Origin: Isoetes taiwanensis
Taxonomy: Eukaryota > Streptophyta > Lycopodiopsida > Isoetales > Isoetaceae
Direction of reading: 5' to 3'
Assembly (NCBI GenBank): GCA_021234155.1
Contig: JAJEKV010000032.1
Coordinates: 3,539,835 to 3,603,834, forward strand
DNA: 64,000 nucleotides
A program made the position numbers and the translations under genes. The notes below the pieces were generated by a model. The model was given only the letters and a program-made list of their open reading frames with translations, was not told the origin of the DNA and did no database searches. Positions 1-12,256 of this stretch are shown here, one piece after another. Each line of letters opens with the position of its first letter. Positions within the stretch are counted from its first letter, which is position 1.

Positions 1-2394
1 AAACATGCGGGCCCTTCTAGATGTGAGTAAGCTTCCAATGGATCGATGGTTAAGGTGGTTCTAAAGTATCATCCATCGGAAGCTTACTGACACCTACTGT
101 CAATTCTAAAGCCAATTGCAAAGCATCACATTTGAGGAAAGCATCACCATGTGGCTCAACATCCATATCAATGTCACTCACAACATCCATTTGACAGTTT
201 ATGTGGATATTCTAAAGAATCACCTACTAAGGAGTCATATCTACTACCCATGAGGAGCTTACTCCCACCTAGTACCATTTCAAAAGTATTTCCTGTTTTG
301 AAAACTTTAAGATTCTAGAGCTATCTAGAACATCCTATTTTGAGTTTTTGCAAGTTTCAAAAAATATCTCTATTTTTAGGCTGAGATGCTTACCCTAAGC
401 ATCTGGAACGTCCCGGAACATGGCATTTTGATTGTTTGAGAAGTTTCAAAAAACCTTTTATTTTTAGGTTGAGGTACCAATCCTGAGCATCTGGAACATT
501 CCAAAACATGCGGACCCTTCTAGATATGAGTAAGCTTTCAATGGATCGATGGTTAAGGTGCGACGTACTACCAATTCTAAAGAATCACCTATTGAGGAGT
601 CATACCTACTACCCTTAAGGAGGTTACTCCCACTTACTCTCATTTCCAAAGTATTGCATATTTCCAAAACTTTATATCCTTGGACTGAGCTTGCACACCT
701 ACTACCCATGAATCACCTATTGAGGAGTCATACCTACTACCCATGAAGAGCTTACTCCCGCCTACTACCATTTCCAAAGCATTGCATATTTGAAAAAAAA
801 ATTATCCTTGGACTGAGCTTGCACACCTACTGCCAATTCCAAAGCATCACACATGGGGAAAGCAACACCCATGTGGCCCAACATCCAATACTAGCAATCC
901 TAAAGAATCACCTATCGGAGTCTTACCTACTACCCATGAGGAGCTTGCTCCCACCTACTACTACCATTTCTAAAGCATAGCATTGCATATTTTGAAAATT
1001 TTCTATTCTTGGGTTGAGCTTGCAAATTTTTAGGCTAAGATGCCAATCCTGAGTGTTTGGAACCTTCCAGAACATGCGGGCCTCCCACCTACTACTACCA
1101 TTTCCAAAGCATAGCATTGCATATTTTGAAAATTTTCTATTCTTGGATTGAGCTTGCAAAGTTTTAGGCTAAGATGCCAATCCTGAGCGTTTGGAACCTT
1201 CCAGAACATGCGGGCCCTTCTAGGCGTGAGTAAGCTTTCAATGGATCGGCAGTTAAGGTGCCACGTACTATCAATTCTAAAGAATCACCTATTGAGGAGT
1301 CATACCTACTACCCATAAGGAGGTTACTCCAACTTACTATCATTTCTAAAGTATTGCATATTTCCAAAACTTTCTATCCTTTAATTGAGCTTGCACACCT
1401 ACTGCCAATTCCAAAGCATCACACATGGGGAAAGCAACACCCATGTGGGTCAACATCCAATACTACAAATCCCAAAGAATTACCTATTGAGGAGTCATAC
1501 GTATTACCATGAGGAGCTTACTCCCACCTACTACAATTTCCAAAGCATTGCATATTTCCAAAACTTTCTATTCTTAGACTAAGCTTGCACATGCCAATTC
1601 CAAAGCATGTGGCCCAACATCCAATACTACCAATCCTAAAGAATGACCTATTGAGGAGTCATACATACTACCCATGAGGAGCTTACTCCCAACTACTACC
1701 ATTTTCAAAGCATTGCATATTTTGAAAACTTTCTATTCTTGGACTGAGCTTGCAAAGTTTCGAGACTTTTTTATTTTTAGACTGAGCCGTCTTACCCATG
1801 AGCATCTGAAACATTCCAGAACATTCTATTTTGGCTTTTTGTAAAGTTTCAACAAGCTTTCTATTTTTAGACTGAGGTGCTTATCCATGAACATTTGGAA
1901 CATTCCAGAACATCCTATTTTGAGTATTTGCAAAGTCTCAAAAAACTTGCTATTTTTAGACTGAGGTGTTTATCCATGGCATCTGGAACGAGCGTCTACA
2001 AAGTTTCAAAAAACTTACTATTTTTAGATAGGTGCTTACCCAGGATCATCTGGCGCATTCTGGAACATTCTATTTTGAGTGTGTGCAAACTTTCAAAAAA
2101 ACTTTCTATTTGTAGACTGAGGTGCATACAAAGTTTTAAAAAGTTGCTATATTTAGACTGAGGTACTTATCCATGAGCATCTGGAACATTCTAGAACATT
2201 CTATTCTGGTTCCTTACAAAGTTTCAAAAAAGTTACTATTTTTAGATTGAGGTGCTTACCCATGAGCATCTATAACATTCCAGAACATTCTAGAAGACTT
2301 GAGAGCTATCTAGAACATAGAGAATTCTTGAATGAATTAGCTCTCCCTTAACTAAATTTGAATTTCAAACTTTCTCAACAAACTAATGCTTGGA

Positions 2395-2450
2395 CTTGTG
2401 GTAGGTATGGGGGGTTTGAGGGGCACGGACTACGGTTCGAATCCCTTAGT
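2395..2450 (+). promoter_or_regulatory. tRNA-like B-box block inside the satellite (copy 1)
   Basis: The 11-mer GGTTCGAATCC at 2,434-2,444 matches the RNA polymerase III internal B-box consensus. It is preceded by 'ggtaggtatggggggtttga', which could be a degenerate A box about 30 bp upstream. No cloverleaf folds convincingly, so this is more likely a tRNA-derived SINE head or relic than a tRNA gene. Confidence 0.4.
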
Positions 2451-3054
2451 CGTCTACCCATGAGCATCTGAAACATTCTCGAACATTTTATTTTGGCTCT
2501 TTTTGTAAAGTTTCAAAAAACTTTCTATTTTTCGACTGAGGCGCTTACCCATGAGCATCTGGAGCATTCCAAAACATCCTATTTTGAGTGTTTGTAAAGT
2601 GTCAAAAAGCCTGCTATTTTTAGACTGAGGTGTTTACCCATGAACATCTGGAACATTTTTTTTTGAGTGTTTACAAAGTTTCATGAAACTTACTATTTTT
2701 AAACTGAGATGCTTACCCAGGAGCATCTGGAGCATTCTGGAAGATTCTATTTTGAGTGTGTGCAAACTTTGAAAAAACTATCTATTTGTAGACTGAGGTG
2801 CATACACAAAGTTCCAAAAACTTGCTATATTTAGACTGAGGTACTTATCCATGAGCATTTGGAACATTCTATTCTGGCTCCTTACAAAGTTTTAAAAAAG
2901 TTACTATTTTTAGACTGAGGTGCTTACCTATGGGCATCTGGAATATTCTAGAAGATTCAAGAGCTATCTAAAACATTCTAGAACATCTTAGAGCATTCTT
3001 GAATTAATTAGCCCTCACCCTTAACTAAGCTTGAACTTCTAAATTTTTCAATAA

Positions 3055-3120
3055 ACTAATGCTTGGCCTAGTAATAGGTATGAAAGGTTTTGGGGGGCAC
3101 GGACCACGGTTCGAATCCCT
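3055..3120 (+). promoter_or_regulatory. tRNA-like B-box block inside the satellite (copy 2)
   Basis: A second block, diverged from the one near 2.4 kb, has GGTTCGAATCC at 3,108-3,118 after 'ggggggcacggaccac'. Both copies follow similar text ('aaactaatgcttgg'), so the block seems to have been amplified with the repeats. The 11-mer is intact in both copies while the sequence around it has diverged. Confidence 0.4.
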
Positions 3121-3525
3121 CATGTTTAGGCTATGATGTATTATTGCATTTTTTGTGCATAGAATCGAAGTTCTAGTATGAGAACTTATAAGCAATAGTT
3201 TTCAAGAGCATATCTTCAAGATCTGGGCGAAAACTTGGTTGCATTGTCGAACTTACTGCAGAGAAACAGAGCACACAAAAACAGGGCGAGAACTAGGACG
3301 TGGAAATTTGAACCATGTGTTCATTACGTCCGAGAAAGTTCAGGTCTTGCAATATTCCCTTGGGAATATCTCTCGGCAGTGCCGCCAGACTTGCCGGCGC
3401 TGCGGCTTTGCCGCTTGGGTGCTGCCTCGGGAAATTACCTCGAGGAATTTTCTCGACCTTAACTTTTCCTTGGGTTGCTGAGTTGTGGACTCCTTTTTAT
3501 CACCTTCCCTAGGTTGAGAGAGTAA

Positions 3526-3732
3526 GGCTACGTTCCCATGCGCCTCCGACCGGACTCTAAGATTCAAGGCCAGTAACCGGAGAGTTCAGAAATCCCCCTC
3601 CATTTCTGAAAAATCCAAGCCAGCCTTGGAAGTTGACCTCAAATTTCGAAGTTAAATATGAACATGGGAACTGTTTCGACTTCAGCTTGACAAGAAATTT
3701 GGAAGTCCGGTCTGTTTCATGGGAACGTAGCC
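3526..3732. mobile_element. MITE with 15-bp perfect TIRs and TAA target duplication
   Basis: The 207 bp element starts GGCTACGTTCCCATG and ends with its exact reverse complement CATGGGAACGTAGCC. It is flanked on both sides by TAA (3,523-3,525 and 3,733-3,735). A TWA target duplication with GG-starting termini is typical of PIF/Harbinger (Tourist-like) MITEs. There is no coding capacity. Confidence 0.85.
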
Positions 3733-3735
3733 TAA

Positions 3736-5130
3736 TTATCCGTTGATCCGCGATTAGATAGCTTTATAAATGGAACGTCAGTTTAAACTTCTGGTCTAAT
3801 ATCGGCGGAAGTGGCTGCTCGTGCTTTCATCGTGACTGATGTTCCTTTCGTGGGAAATCAATGTTTGCAGCTTCTTAAATTGGGTCAAATATGTTTTGTT
3901 TGATCTTCAAGGTTCATCTGATTTCAACATAACTGGTCTGTAATAGTAGAGCTAATTACATAAGATTACAACAAACAAGTTGATAGAGAACCCATGCCTA
4001 CATGTAATCCCTTGAAGGATAAAACGGCTTCACATGTCAAGAAGTGAAGGATTTAAGATCTCTAATGGTCTATATAAGGTTGGTTAATTGGGGCTTCGTT
4101 GGTAGCCATGTAAGCCATAAGGGTTTTCACATCTTTGAACTCAATGTCGTGACCAGTCTTTCCATCAGAAACAGATCAATCAGAGATTGCTTTAGCTGCC
4201 TTAGTCTTTCCATCAGAAACAGATCAATCAGAGATTGCTTTACCTGCCTTACTGGAGGCATTCTAGATAGCCAGAGATTGACAGACAAACTCATAAGATT
4301 AATCTCTGGAATGAGCTGTCCCTTGCAATGTGTGTAGTAGTCTACAAGCTAAGCTAAACACATGGCTTGTTCGACAATCGCATAATTTATCAAGATAAGA
4401 TTTTCAGGTAGATTCTGCCAATGCAACACCATAACCAGGTTCCTGGGAATCAAGTAATGCAGATTCATAACGTAGCCATCCTTTCCAAATTGCTCCTAAA
4501 TCATGCCAAGAATTAAAAATTCAAGTACATGGACAATAGTTCTCAACAAGGAAAAAAACTCTCTTTGACAATGCCAATGTACACCCTAACATGAATTTCA
4601 TTATAACATGAATTTGAATATTTCTTTGCCATTTGCCATGAAGAAATAAAACCATGTTCCTTGGAAACATCCACAGTGGTGGCACCATAAAACATCTGCT
4701 TGGGTTGGAATATATGAGATATGTGTAGACATTCTATCTTCAAATTATATATGTAGCACATAGTTTGCTTCCTGTTGCATGACACCTTGAACACACAAGA
4801 AGATTACTAATGGCCATTGCGACATTTCAAAGTGGACGGATGATGTATTAGGATCATGTAAATTTGGGGGCCCATTTGAAGAAAATATGAGCAAATGAAG
4901 CACACTAGAATAGGTTAGAATTCCATCAATATATGGCATCAACTTTAACATGCAACAACATGCAAAATTTTAAGGAAGATGCGGCCTTTGGAAACAAAAA
5001 CAAAGAGAACCAAGCAATTTTCTTGGCAGGAAGAAAAATGAAGACATGTCTTGAATACCCAGTCAGAAACACATATAAAAGGGCCTAAGAATATGATTGA
5101 AGAGATAAAATACAGAAGAAAAAGGAGCAA
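3736..5130. other. No gene seen; one 48-bp tandem duplication
   Basis: No conserved reading frame is visible. The only structure noticed is a direct duplication of a 48 bp unit, 4,155-4,202 and 4,203-4,250, each copy starting 'agtctttccatcagaaacag'; the copies are nearly identical. The 3' part (about 4,540-5,130) is presumably the downstream region of the small minus-strand gene that follows. Confidence 0.5.
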
Positions 5131-5132
5131 GT

Positions 5133-5507
5133 TTAAAGACCCATAGTTTTTCTGTTTCGAATTTCATGGCCACATTTGGCACAGAAAGTTTTGGTCAGGT
5201 AAGGAAGTGGGGGGTTAGCAGAGGTGCCAGAAGGAACAGGAATGCCCCGTTCATAGACGAGAGTGGGGAGGGGGGGTTGTTTGGTGGAATCAAAGGAGGT
5301 TTTGTGGGAGGAACAATTAGGGCAGATTTCATCCCTTTCCCTGCGAGGAAGAATAGCGGAAATGTAACGGGGGTTTTCGGGAGGTTTAAGAAACCACCTG
5401 TATCCGCAGATCCTGCATTTGCACACCACCTCGTCCTTGCAATCCTCGGCTATGAAGTCCGTTAGCTGCCCTCTTGAGCTCACGCACATGCAGTGGTACA
5501 TATCCAT
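5133..5507 (-). CDS. Small zinc-ribbon-like hypothetical protein
   Basis: A 124-residue single-exon frame. Three cysteine clusters can be seen. VCKCRICGYRW lies at about residues 28-38, EICPNC at about 61-66, and a C-terminal FCAKCGHEIRNRK at about 108-120. Two CxxC pairs spaced about 30 residues apart fit a zinc ribbon, and the last CxxC could form half of a second site. The middle is proline-rich. I do not recognise a named family. The start was chosen as the first Met of the frame; it gives MDMYHCMCVSS. The foldback element at 5,671 lies about 160 bp upstream, so that element may supply or disturb the promoter. A spliced or longer gene is possible. Confidence 0.55.
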   Translation of the reverse strand: MDMYHCMCVSSRGQLTDFIAEDCKDEVVCKCRICGYRWFLKPPENPRYISAILPRRERDEICPNCSSHKTSFDSTKQPPLPTLVYERGIPVPSGTSANPPLPYLTKTFCAKCGHEIRNRKTMGL

Positions 5508-5670
5508 TTTCTTCCTTCCTTCCCCAACACAACAAAAACGTCGCCTTTCAACCTTTTACCCTTCCCGTGCCCCTTCGTTCCTGCCCGTCCGATCTTCCAC
5601 GTGGCACGCCCAAAAACATTTTACTTCGTTTCATGGCCAAGTGTACTTTAGCCTACTAGAATACCCATTT

Positions 5671-6609
5671 GGGAAAATTATACAAATGCCCTTGTATCTT
5701 GGTGAAATTGTCAAAATAGCCCTTTATTTCAGTAAATTATCAAAATGCCCCTAAAAATGACCACGTGGATCTTTCAAAAAAAAAAAAAACAAAAATGACC
5801 ACGAATTCTAACCTCTCGCTTCAGTCATGCATGGAATGCTCTTCCCAATCACGCCAGGAATACTCTTCCAACTCAAGCATTGCTGTGGGATTCTTTACAT
5901 TATGAAAAGTGAAAGTATAAAAATGCTTAAGTTAGAAGAGAGAAGCTCCCCCGCGTTGCTTACAGTTTCCACAAATTGCACCATTTCCTTCATTCTGGAC
6001 TTGTACCTTCCTCTGCAAACTTCTAATCTCTTGCAACAAATCGTCTTTCCCTCTGCAAACTTCCAATCTCTTGCAACAAATCGTCTTTTCCATTTTTCCA
6101 AAACTGTTGTTGAGAAGAAAGAAACTATGACCATAACCTTTTCATTCGCTTTGGCATCTTCAGACCTTTTCCTATTCAATTCTAATATTCCCCCTTCGGC
6201 TTCCGCTAGTCGATGCAGCAATTTAGACTTTTTCATTTCATACCTTAAATGCAGATGCATCATATCTACGGCTTGTTTTTTATCCAAATAATACGCTCGT
6301 TTTCTTCTCGTTCGTGCGCCTCAACAATGATCTTACTGCCAGGAATGCTAAAGCCACAGAAAAATATTCACCGAAAAAAGGCAACAAATCCTCATCTTCA
6401 TGGGCAAGGCATTTTATGATGAGATCCTTCTCAATGGGACTGATATAGCAAGAATTCGTGGCCTGATTTGAAAGAGCATTCCATGTACGACTGAATTGAG
6501 AGGGGTCGCAGGCACAAAACAAAGAACAGGGGTATTTTGATAATTTACTAAAATAAAGGGGCATTTTAACAATTTCACCAAAATACAAGGGCATTTTTAT
6601 AATTTGCCC
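5671..6609. mobile_element. Foldback/MITE-like element with ~80-90 bp inverted ends
   Basis: The left end (5,671-5,756, starting gggaaaattatacaaatgcc) and the right end (about 6,525-6,609, ending in attttgataatttac-type text and aatttgcc) are reverse complements with scattered mismatches. They share blocks such as 'cccttgtat.ttggtgaaat'. The arms enclose about 770 bp of unique sequence that includes a minus-strand frame. I could not settle a target duplication. Short AT-rich ends plus a captured gene piece suggest a non-autonomous DNA element. Confidence 0.7.
5895..6287 (-). pseudogene. Captured gene fragment inside the foldback element
   Basis: An open frame of about 130 residues begins MDKKQAVDMMHLHLRYEMKK and reads like a charged, helical, coiled-coil-type segment. 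The frame is disturbed by a direct duplication of about 40 bp (6,011-6,050 and 6,051-6,090, 'ctctgcaaacttc.aatctc'). Because 40 is not a multiple of three, the second copy is read in another frame. The C-terminal part becomes hydrophobic and looks non-coding. The family is not recognised; it is most likely a piece of a host coiled-coil gene. Confidence 0.35.
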
Positions 6610-6615
6610 TATCTT

Positions 6616-6665
6616 TTTTTGTCACTCCTTACTATAGGCTATTTGGTCTCCGTGGACAATAAAAG
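6616..6665 (+). mobile_element. LINE-A 3'-end fragment
   Basis: The text 'ctatttggtctccgtggaca' followed by 'ataaaa' and a short ATTCA-type tail matches the 3' terminus of the LINE copies ending near 8,366, 44,995 and 50,286. Only the terminal ~50 bp is present. Confidence 0.6.
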
Positions 6666-6875
6666 TCAACTCAATTCAATACTATCATGAATCTTACATA
6701 TCAAGAATTTAGTTTGAGTATTTCGTGTTGTACATAACAAAACAGCTAATTGGTCATGTTGTCTGTGATCACAAATTGTTTGATGTGTCGAATTCTTTAA
6801 ATTATAAAAGCTAAGAAACAAGGTGCTTAAGCACAGAGGATTGTTGGAACAACCTGTTGTCAGCAGTATTTGAGT

Positions 6876-8366
6876 ATGCCAGGGCTGCCCACTCTCTCTG
6901 ATGCTATTTGATCTGAACAGTTGGAAGATTGGCTTGCTGAACACAGGGGAACTGAAGCTCAGCCCCTGCATCACATAATTCGCAAGCTCATATATGCTGA
7001 CGACATGGACCTCTTAGGCTACACTCCAAAGGACATGCAATGCCATTTGGATGCTCTAGAGACTTTTTGCTGGTTTACTGGCATGCGGGTTAACTTGGCC
7101 AAGACTAAGGTGGTGTTCGTCTAATCCCTGCGCCAGCCAAGGCCTTCCTCCTTCATTTACTAGGGCCAAGCTGTGGAGGCAGCTCCCACCTGCAAGTATT
7201 TGGGAGTAGAGTTACTGGGACACTTCCATTTGGTTGCACATCACAGCAGGCTAGAAGGCATTGTACGCCATGCAAAACAACAGTCACAAAGCAGAGTTGT
7301 ATGCCTGGGCCATCAGTGGCACTTGTTCAGGTCCTTGATAGAGCTTGTTCTCTTATACATAGTCGAGGACTGAGGCCCGGTAATATCCCTTGCCACCTGA
7401 AATAACCTGAAGCAGGTGCAGAAGGCTTTCTTCAGCTCGAGCACTTGAGATGAAGTCTATAGTTCCATATCAGATCCTGCTGCAGGAGACAGGTTTCTTG
7501 CTCCTTCAAAGGGCCACACTAGATTGCTATATCATCTAATTTCAAAAGGTGGTCAATCTGGGTGATGCTTGTCTCTCCAATCTTGCTTATGTCGTAGCAC
7601 TGTGTCTACAGTGTATTAAAGCTTGCTAAGGAAAAGCAACCTGAGTGGTTCTCCTGATGGAATGTGCAGGCATACAGGTGCGTACAAGTCCAAGTTGAGG
7701 AAGATCACTATCACTTGAGGCAGTACCTTGATGCCTACTTCCTTAGCAAATTGGGATGTGGGTGCTCTCGAACAAGTTAAAAACGGCACACTACTAGCAG
7801 CGGCAGATCAATCCCATGCTCACAAGAGGTCCACAATGCTACATATGTATACATTTGCCCATGAAGAAGCACAAACTAATACCTTCCACTCACATGAGTG
7901 CACAAACCGCCTCGCATTGAGATAGGTAGATGGACTCGGGGAGGCATGTGAGGGGGATCATCCAAAGTTGCCAATAGGGAGCCATTGAATATGAATGCCA
8001 TGCCCTGCTGACCTTGTCCAAAGATTCGATCATTTCTTGTCAAGATATGTTCAGTTAGTCCCGCCTAATCAGCTGCTATATGTGTTATTAGACATAGCCT
8101 CTGTGGTCTTACTGGGATCATATCCTCAAGAGGTCATGGACACACACACTCAAATATGTCCTTCGGCATGGTATTGAATTGTACCCTCATATATCATTGC
8201 ACAGTTTGTCAGTATCCTTATTACTGCCAAAGTTTTTCCCTTGAAAACCCTTCGTACAAGGTTTTTTTAATCCTAACAATAATACGCTTGCTATTCTTTT
8301 TATTTGAGCCCCATAGACTATTGGTCTCCGTGGACGATAAAAAAAAACATTCCATTCCATTTCTCT
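6876..8366 (+). mobile_element. 5'-truncated LINE-A copy with RT remnant
   Basis: The copy begins inside the RT domain, with text matching GCPLSPTLF-type motif B. It contains LIYADDMDLLGYTPKD (YADD, motif C) in an open stretch at 6,921-7,124, then the CKYLGVELL segment near 7,190. Several stops and frame changes follow. A C-terminal block (PCPADLVQRFDHFLS region, 7,995-8,177) matches the end of the other copies. It ends with the shared 3' terminus 'ggtctccgtggacgataaaa' and an (ATTCC)n tail. It is dead. Confidence 0.8.
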
Positions 8367-8369
8367 AAA

Positions 8370-10125
8370 TTGTGTAGTCTGGTTGTAGTTAGAACTTTGA
8401 GGTTTTTATGAATTAGAGATAGGTGCACGTTGTTTGTGAATTTATTGGGTCCCTAAATAAATATTGAAAGTGTCTCAATCCATACTTGTTCTGGAATTTG
8501 TTTGCAAGGACATGGTCCTCTAGAAGCAACCATTTTTGTTGTATTTGCAATGAAGCTTTATGTTCTTGCATGGCATCATTATCCCTGTCGTCTGGAGCTG
8601 GTCATCATTATCCCTTCTTATACACCTTATCTAAAGTCCAAAAAACTCCTTTGCCTATGAGATACATCACTAAATGTCCTAAAATAACTCCTTTTCATAT
8701 GTATTCGTATGCCTTAGCTCGAAAAAATCTTGTATCATCCACTCACATGTTATATACTGTCTAATATATGGTCTACATCATATAAAATCGGGTAATCCCA
8801 GCCATCGTTAGGCGCGACCATTTAGAAAGTTTTAGTAAACTGTTACTTAGGAATACGATATTATTGCAAGGTTATTGGAGGGGGGTGGCGTATTCGTGTG
8901 TATGCATGTGGAACTCTTCGTCTATCATTAGACGCCCTGTATGAATATCAGCAGAAACAACTAAGGGCTCTAGAGGATTTTAATTCAATGGTTGAATTAA
9001 AAAACATCTGAGATGTTGTTTTCAATCGTTTGATATGTAGATTTAATCTATTATACTTAATACAATATTAATGTGTAACAATGGGATGTGTATGGGCCCA
9101 AATCTTTTTTGGCCCCTCCCGGGCCTAAGGGTTGTTTTGTTTGAGAAGCTACCTAGCAAGTTAAGGTCTTAGGGTGATAAAAGAGTATGGTACATGGAAT
9201 ATGCAGTGACATGAATAAGAACAAGAAGGTAGGAATCTCAGACGCATTAAGTGTATAGAATCTAGGTAAAAGCTAGAACGATTCAAGAAAGACCTCAATA
9301 AAATGCACATGTGTAAAGATGGTTTAACATCATTGCACCATTTTTGTAAACAAAATTTAAGCTTGTATAACTGGTAAATGAATCGTACTTAAACTAAAAT
9401 CATTCAGCGGCCTCAGGGAACTGGATGAGCAATTTCACATATAAAGCAGAATCCATTTGAGCAAGAGTGGACAAATGAGTTCTTCTCTAAATGCAAAAGG
9501 ACGGGGTTAATTGAGTGACAAGAGTATTATATCATTCAGCATTGCAAAAAGAGCATAAGACCAAGCAGGAGACAATGCATGGTGAAGATAGATAAGCCTT
9601 CTTACAATATCAAGTTGGTTAATCATCTGCAGATTTAACTTTGTTTAGAAAATGAAATGCTCAAAGCATCAAAGAATTGACTCGTCCCTTCTGTTAACAA
9701 ACAATCTGGTCAAGGTGTTCCATCAGCTTAAGCTCTCCCCGCATGATACACCATAGGTTTAGCACAGTTCGTCCACATGTGTTCGTCCTCATTCATCGTC
9801 TATTATCACCTCATGAATGTCAGGTACCTTAAACAATCCAGCTGAATGTTTTGGTATTAGTAAAGAATTTTGACGCTAAATCTTTCAGTGGCACATGTTA
9901 CAGCCTTTTGAGGAGACCTATTCCCATGTTAGCAACTTGTTTTGCAAAGTATCTTACAAAATTTTAATTTTATACAGAAGCTTAATTTGCATAACACCAG
10001 TGGCAACTTGCACATCCATGTAGACAAAGCTACAAAATAAAATGAAACAAATATGAGTTGTCAGCAAAGAATATAGCAAAGAATATAGCAAAGAAAAAAA
10101 AAACCTAAAAATAAACTGAAAATAT
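8370..10125. other. No gene seen
   Basis: AT-rich sequence with short frames only (the longest is about 90 residues at 8,486-8,764, without a recognisable domain). No inverted or tandem structure of note was found. Confidence 0.5.
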
Positions 10126-10128
10126 TCC

Positions 10129-11980
10129 TTTTTTTTTTTGGTGGAACGACAGAGGTTATATTACTTGTAAAACTTTACATGGTAATATACAAAATTGAGA
10201 TAAAAATCTCACTATGTAGAGGAATGAAACATCTACAATACACCTCCATAAGAAGGAGGGACCAAACTATCAAAATTTAGGCACTTCATCAAAGTTTTAA
10301 ACTACGAAAATATAGAAATATTCAAAAAGATATCAGATGTATCCAAGATCAGTAGGAAACCATACCAGCTTAGTTTAGCACTCCATCCAGAGAGATAATG
10401 GCAAATGCTTCGCCAGTATGTTCGAATAGCATACAATCCAGCTCAGCAGGACCCAGAGAAGAAGCATCCAGCAAATGAAGGATCCAAGAATCCCGTGCAT
10501 CCTCATGGATTGACCATTTCTGAGAAAAAAACATCTTCAAATCTCTGTTGTATTCCCATACGTCCATGTTCTTTAGAAGCCGCTCAAAAACTTTGCAGCT
10601 GGTCACTTCAGTTTTAACCCAAAAGAGGGCATCGATGATCTCAAGGGGGCCCATCATAACAGTCAATGGATCCGTCTCATGTACATGGCCGCCCTCATAT
10701 GTCTCTTCAGCAGAAAATCTGTAAATAGAATCATTCAAACCATTAAAATAGGCATCAAAGAAACCAGAAAGCCTCTGAAAGGTCCACACAGTGTCCCAAA
10801 GCTTATCATAGTTTGACCCCTTTAGGTATCTATGGGCCATAGCAGCATCAACTAATTGAAGAAGGAAAGAAATTGGCCCTTCAAGTCCCCAAGGCAAGGG
10901 GCTAATTGAGTTGTGGCAGCTCCATCTCGATGTTTCCAAATAGACGACAACATAGGGCCCTGACAATGCCCAGAAATGGCTGATCCAAATTGAGAAATTC
11001 AAAGAGCTCATTCTCTATTCGCAGGGGGGGACAGTTAGGGGCCGAATCCAATTCCAAACATGTGTTCAACCATATGCAGACAAAAATATGAGTGGAGGTC
11101 TCAATTTCTCTACATCCAAAGGGGCACAGAGCTGAGATCTGAGGGTTGAATGTAGCTAGATAGGCCCTACATTTAAGGCTTTTATTCAAAAGAAGCCATC
11201 GGAAAAGCACAATCTTATTAACACATTGTAGACTCCAACACTTCCTGACGACAACAACCACCACCTATACTGAGCGACCCCATTCTTTCTCAATTTCGGA
11301 TTGTGGCTTATCCAAGATCATCTCTGTATCCTTTGTTGCCACATTTTCAATTAAGGTCAAAACCTAAAACAGGTCCAGCTTTGACACTAGAAATGATAGA
11401 ATGGATGCCCTTGTTCGTAGTAGTTTCCAACAAAGGAGGGGAGATTTCATCCTCTCTCTTTCAACCACCTGAAACCTTTAGTTTCCCAATTGTAGGAAGA
11501 TTAGCTTGCGACCATTCCTTATATTTGAGGGGTGCTTTAAAACCAGACAACCCTCCTCTTCATCTACTAAGTCTTGGTGCCAAAAAAAACAGAAGTCCTC
11601 ATCAACTTGATCAATAGGGATGGTTGAAAAACATACAGAAGCCTTGTTCCAAGCCTGAGTTATTCTTCTCATGATCCTAAAGGTATGGGGAGCAGTCTTT
11701 AATTGGTAAAAGACCTAGTCTAGCAAATGATAAGGTAAGGAGGGTTGTCCCTTTATGTTAGAGGCTTTTAGCCAGTATCGGGTGAGTTTCAAAGCAGGGG
11801 ATAAATTATCTGAAAAAAGAGCCCTCCAAACTTGCACAGAAAGGTCCTTACAGCCCATGCCACCCTTCTTTTTTGGTAAAGTCAAATCTTTCGAGGGCAC
11901 CATCCTTGCACCCTGCCATATGAAATCCCTAACCAGCAACTTCCAGTTTTTTGTAAGATTCTTTATGAGCAATGATGGCA
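10129..11980 (-). pseudogene. Decayed plant L1-type LINE, 3' half
   Basis: Read on the minus strand, three frames resemble the end of a plant L1 ORF2. The segment at 11,715-11,972 contains RDFIWQG followed by LTLPKKKGGMGCKDL, the post-RT region. The segment at 10,902-11,264 has the zf-RVT-like stretch FRWLLLNKSLKCRAYLA followed by CPFGCREIETSTHIF. The frame at 10,370-11,011 continues downstream. The + strand T-run at 10,129-10,139 is the poly(A) tail seen from the other side. Frame breaks between segments make it a pseudogene. The 5' end is not visible beyond about 12.0 kb. Confidence 0.7.
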
Positions 11981-12256
11981 GATGAGAAAAAGATATATGA
12001 CAGAATTTACAATCTCTATTCTCCCTGCCAAAGATAGGGATTTTAGATACAACTGGATCTTTTTCTTCATTCTACTGATGATCCCCCAGAGGCCATGAAG
12101 ACTCATGTTTAGAGCTAAAGGCCCAAAAGTCTAATTACTGACTTATGGTCAGATACCTTGATCCTACATATCTTCTGCAAATTGGTTTCAAGAAAATACT
12201 GCTCTTGGACCTGCAAGTTGTGTCGTTTTAGTGTATGGAGGGGTTTCCTTTGTAAA

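Larger units (their letters stand above)
1..3120. repeat. Satellite-like array of related tandem units
   Basis: Two families of imperfect units alternate. From about 1 to 1,740 a long composite unit recurs, with phrases such as 'cctactacccatgaggagct' and 'ccaattccaaagcatcacac'. From about 1,740 to 3,000 a unit of roughly 85-95 bp repeats, built from 'cttacccatgagcatctgga', 'acattccagaacattctatt' and 'tttcaaaaaactttctattt'. The units differ by substitutions, short indels and deletions, so the array is old. Short reading frames cross it but change between copies and show no domain. No gene is supported here. Confidence 0.85.
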
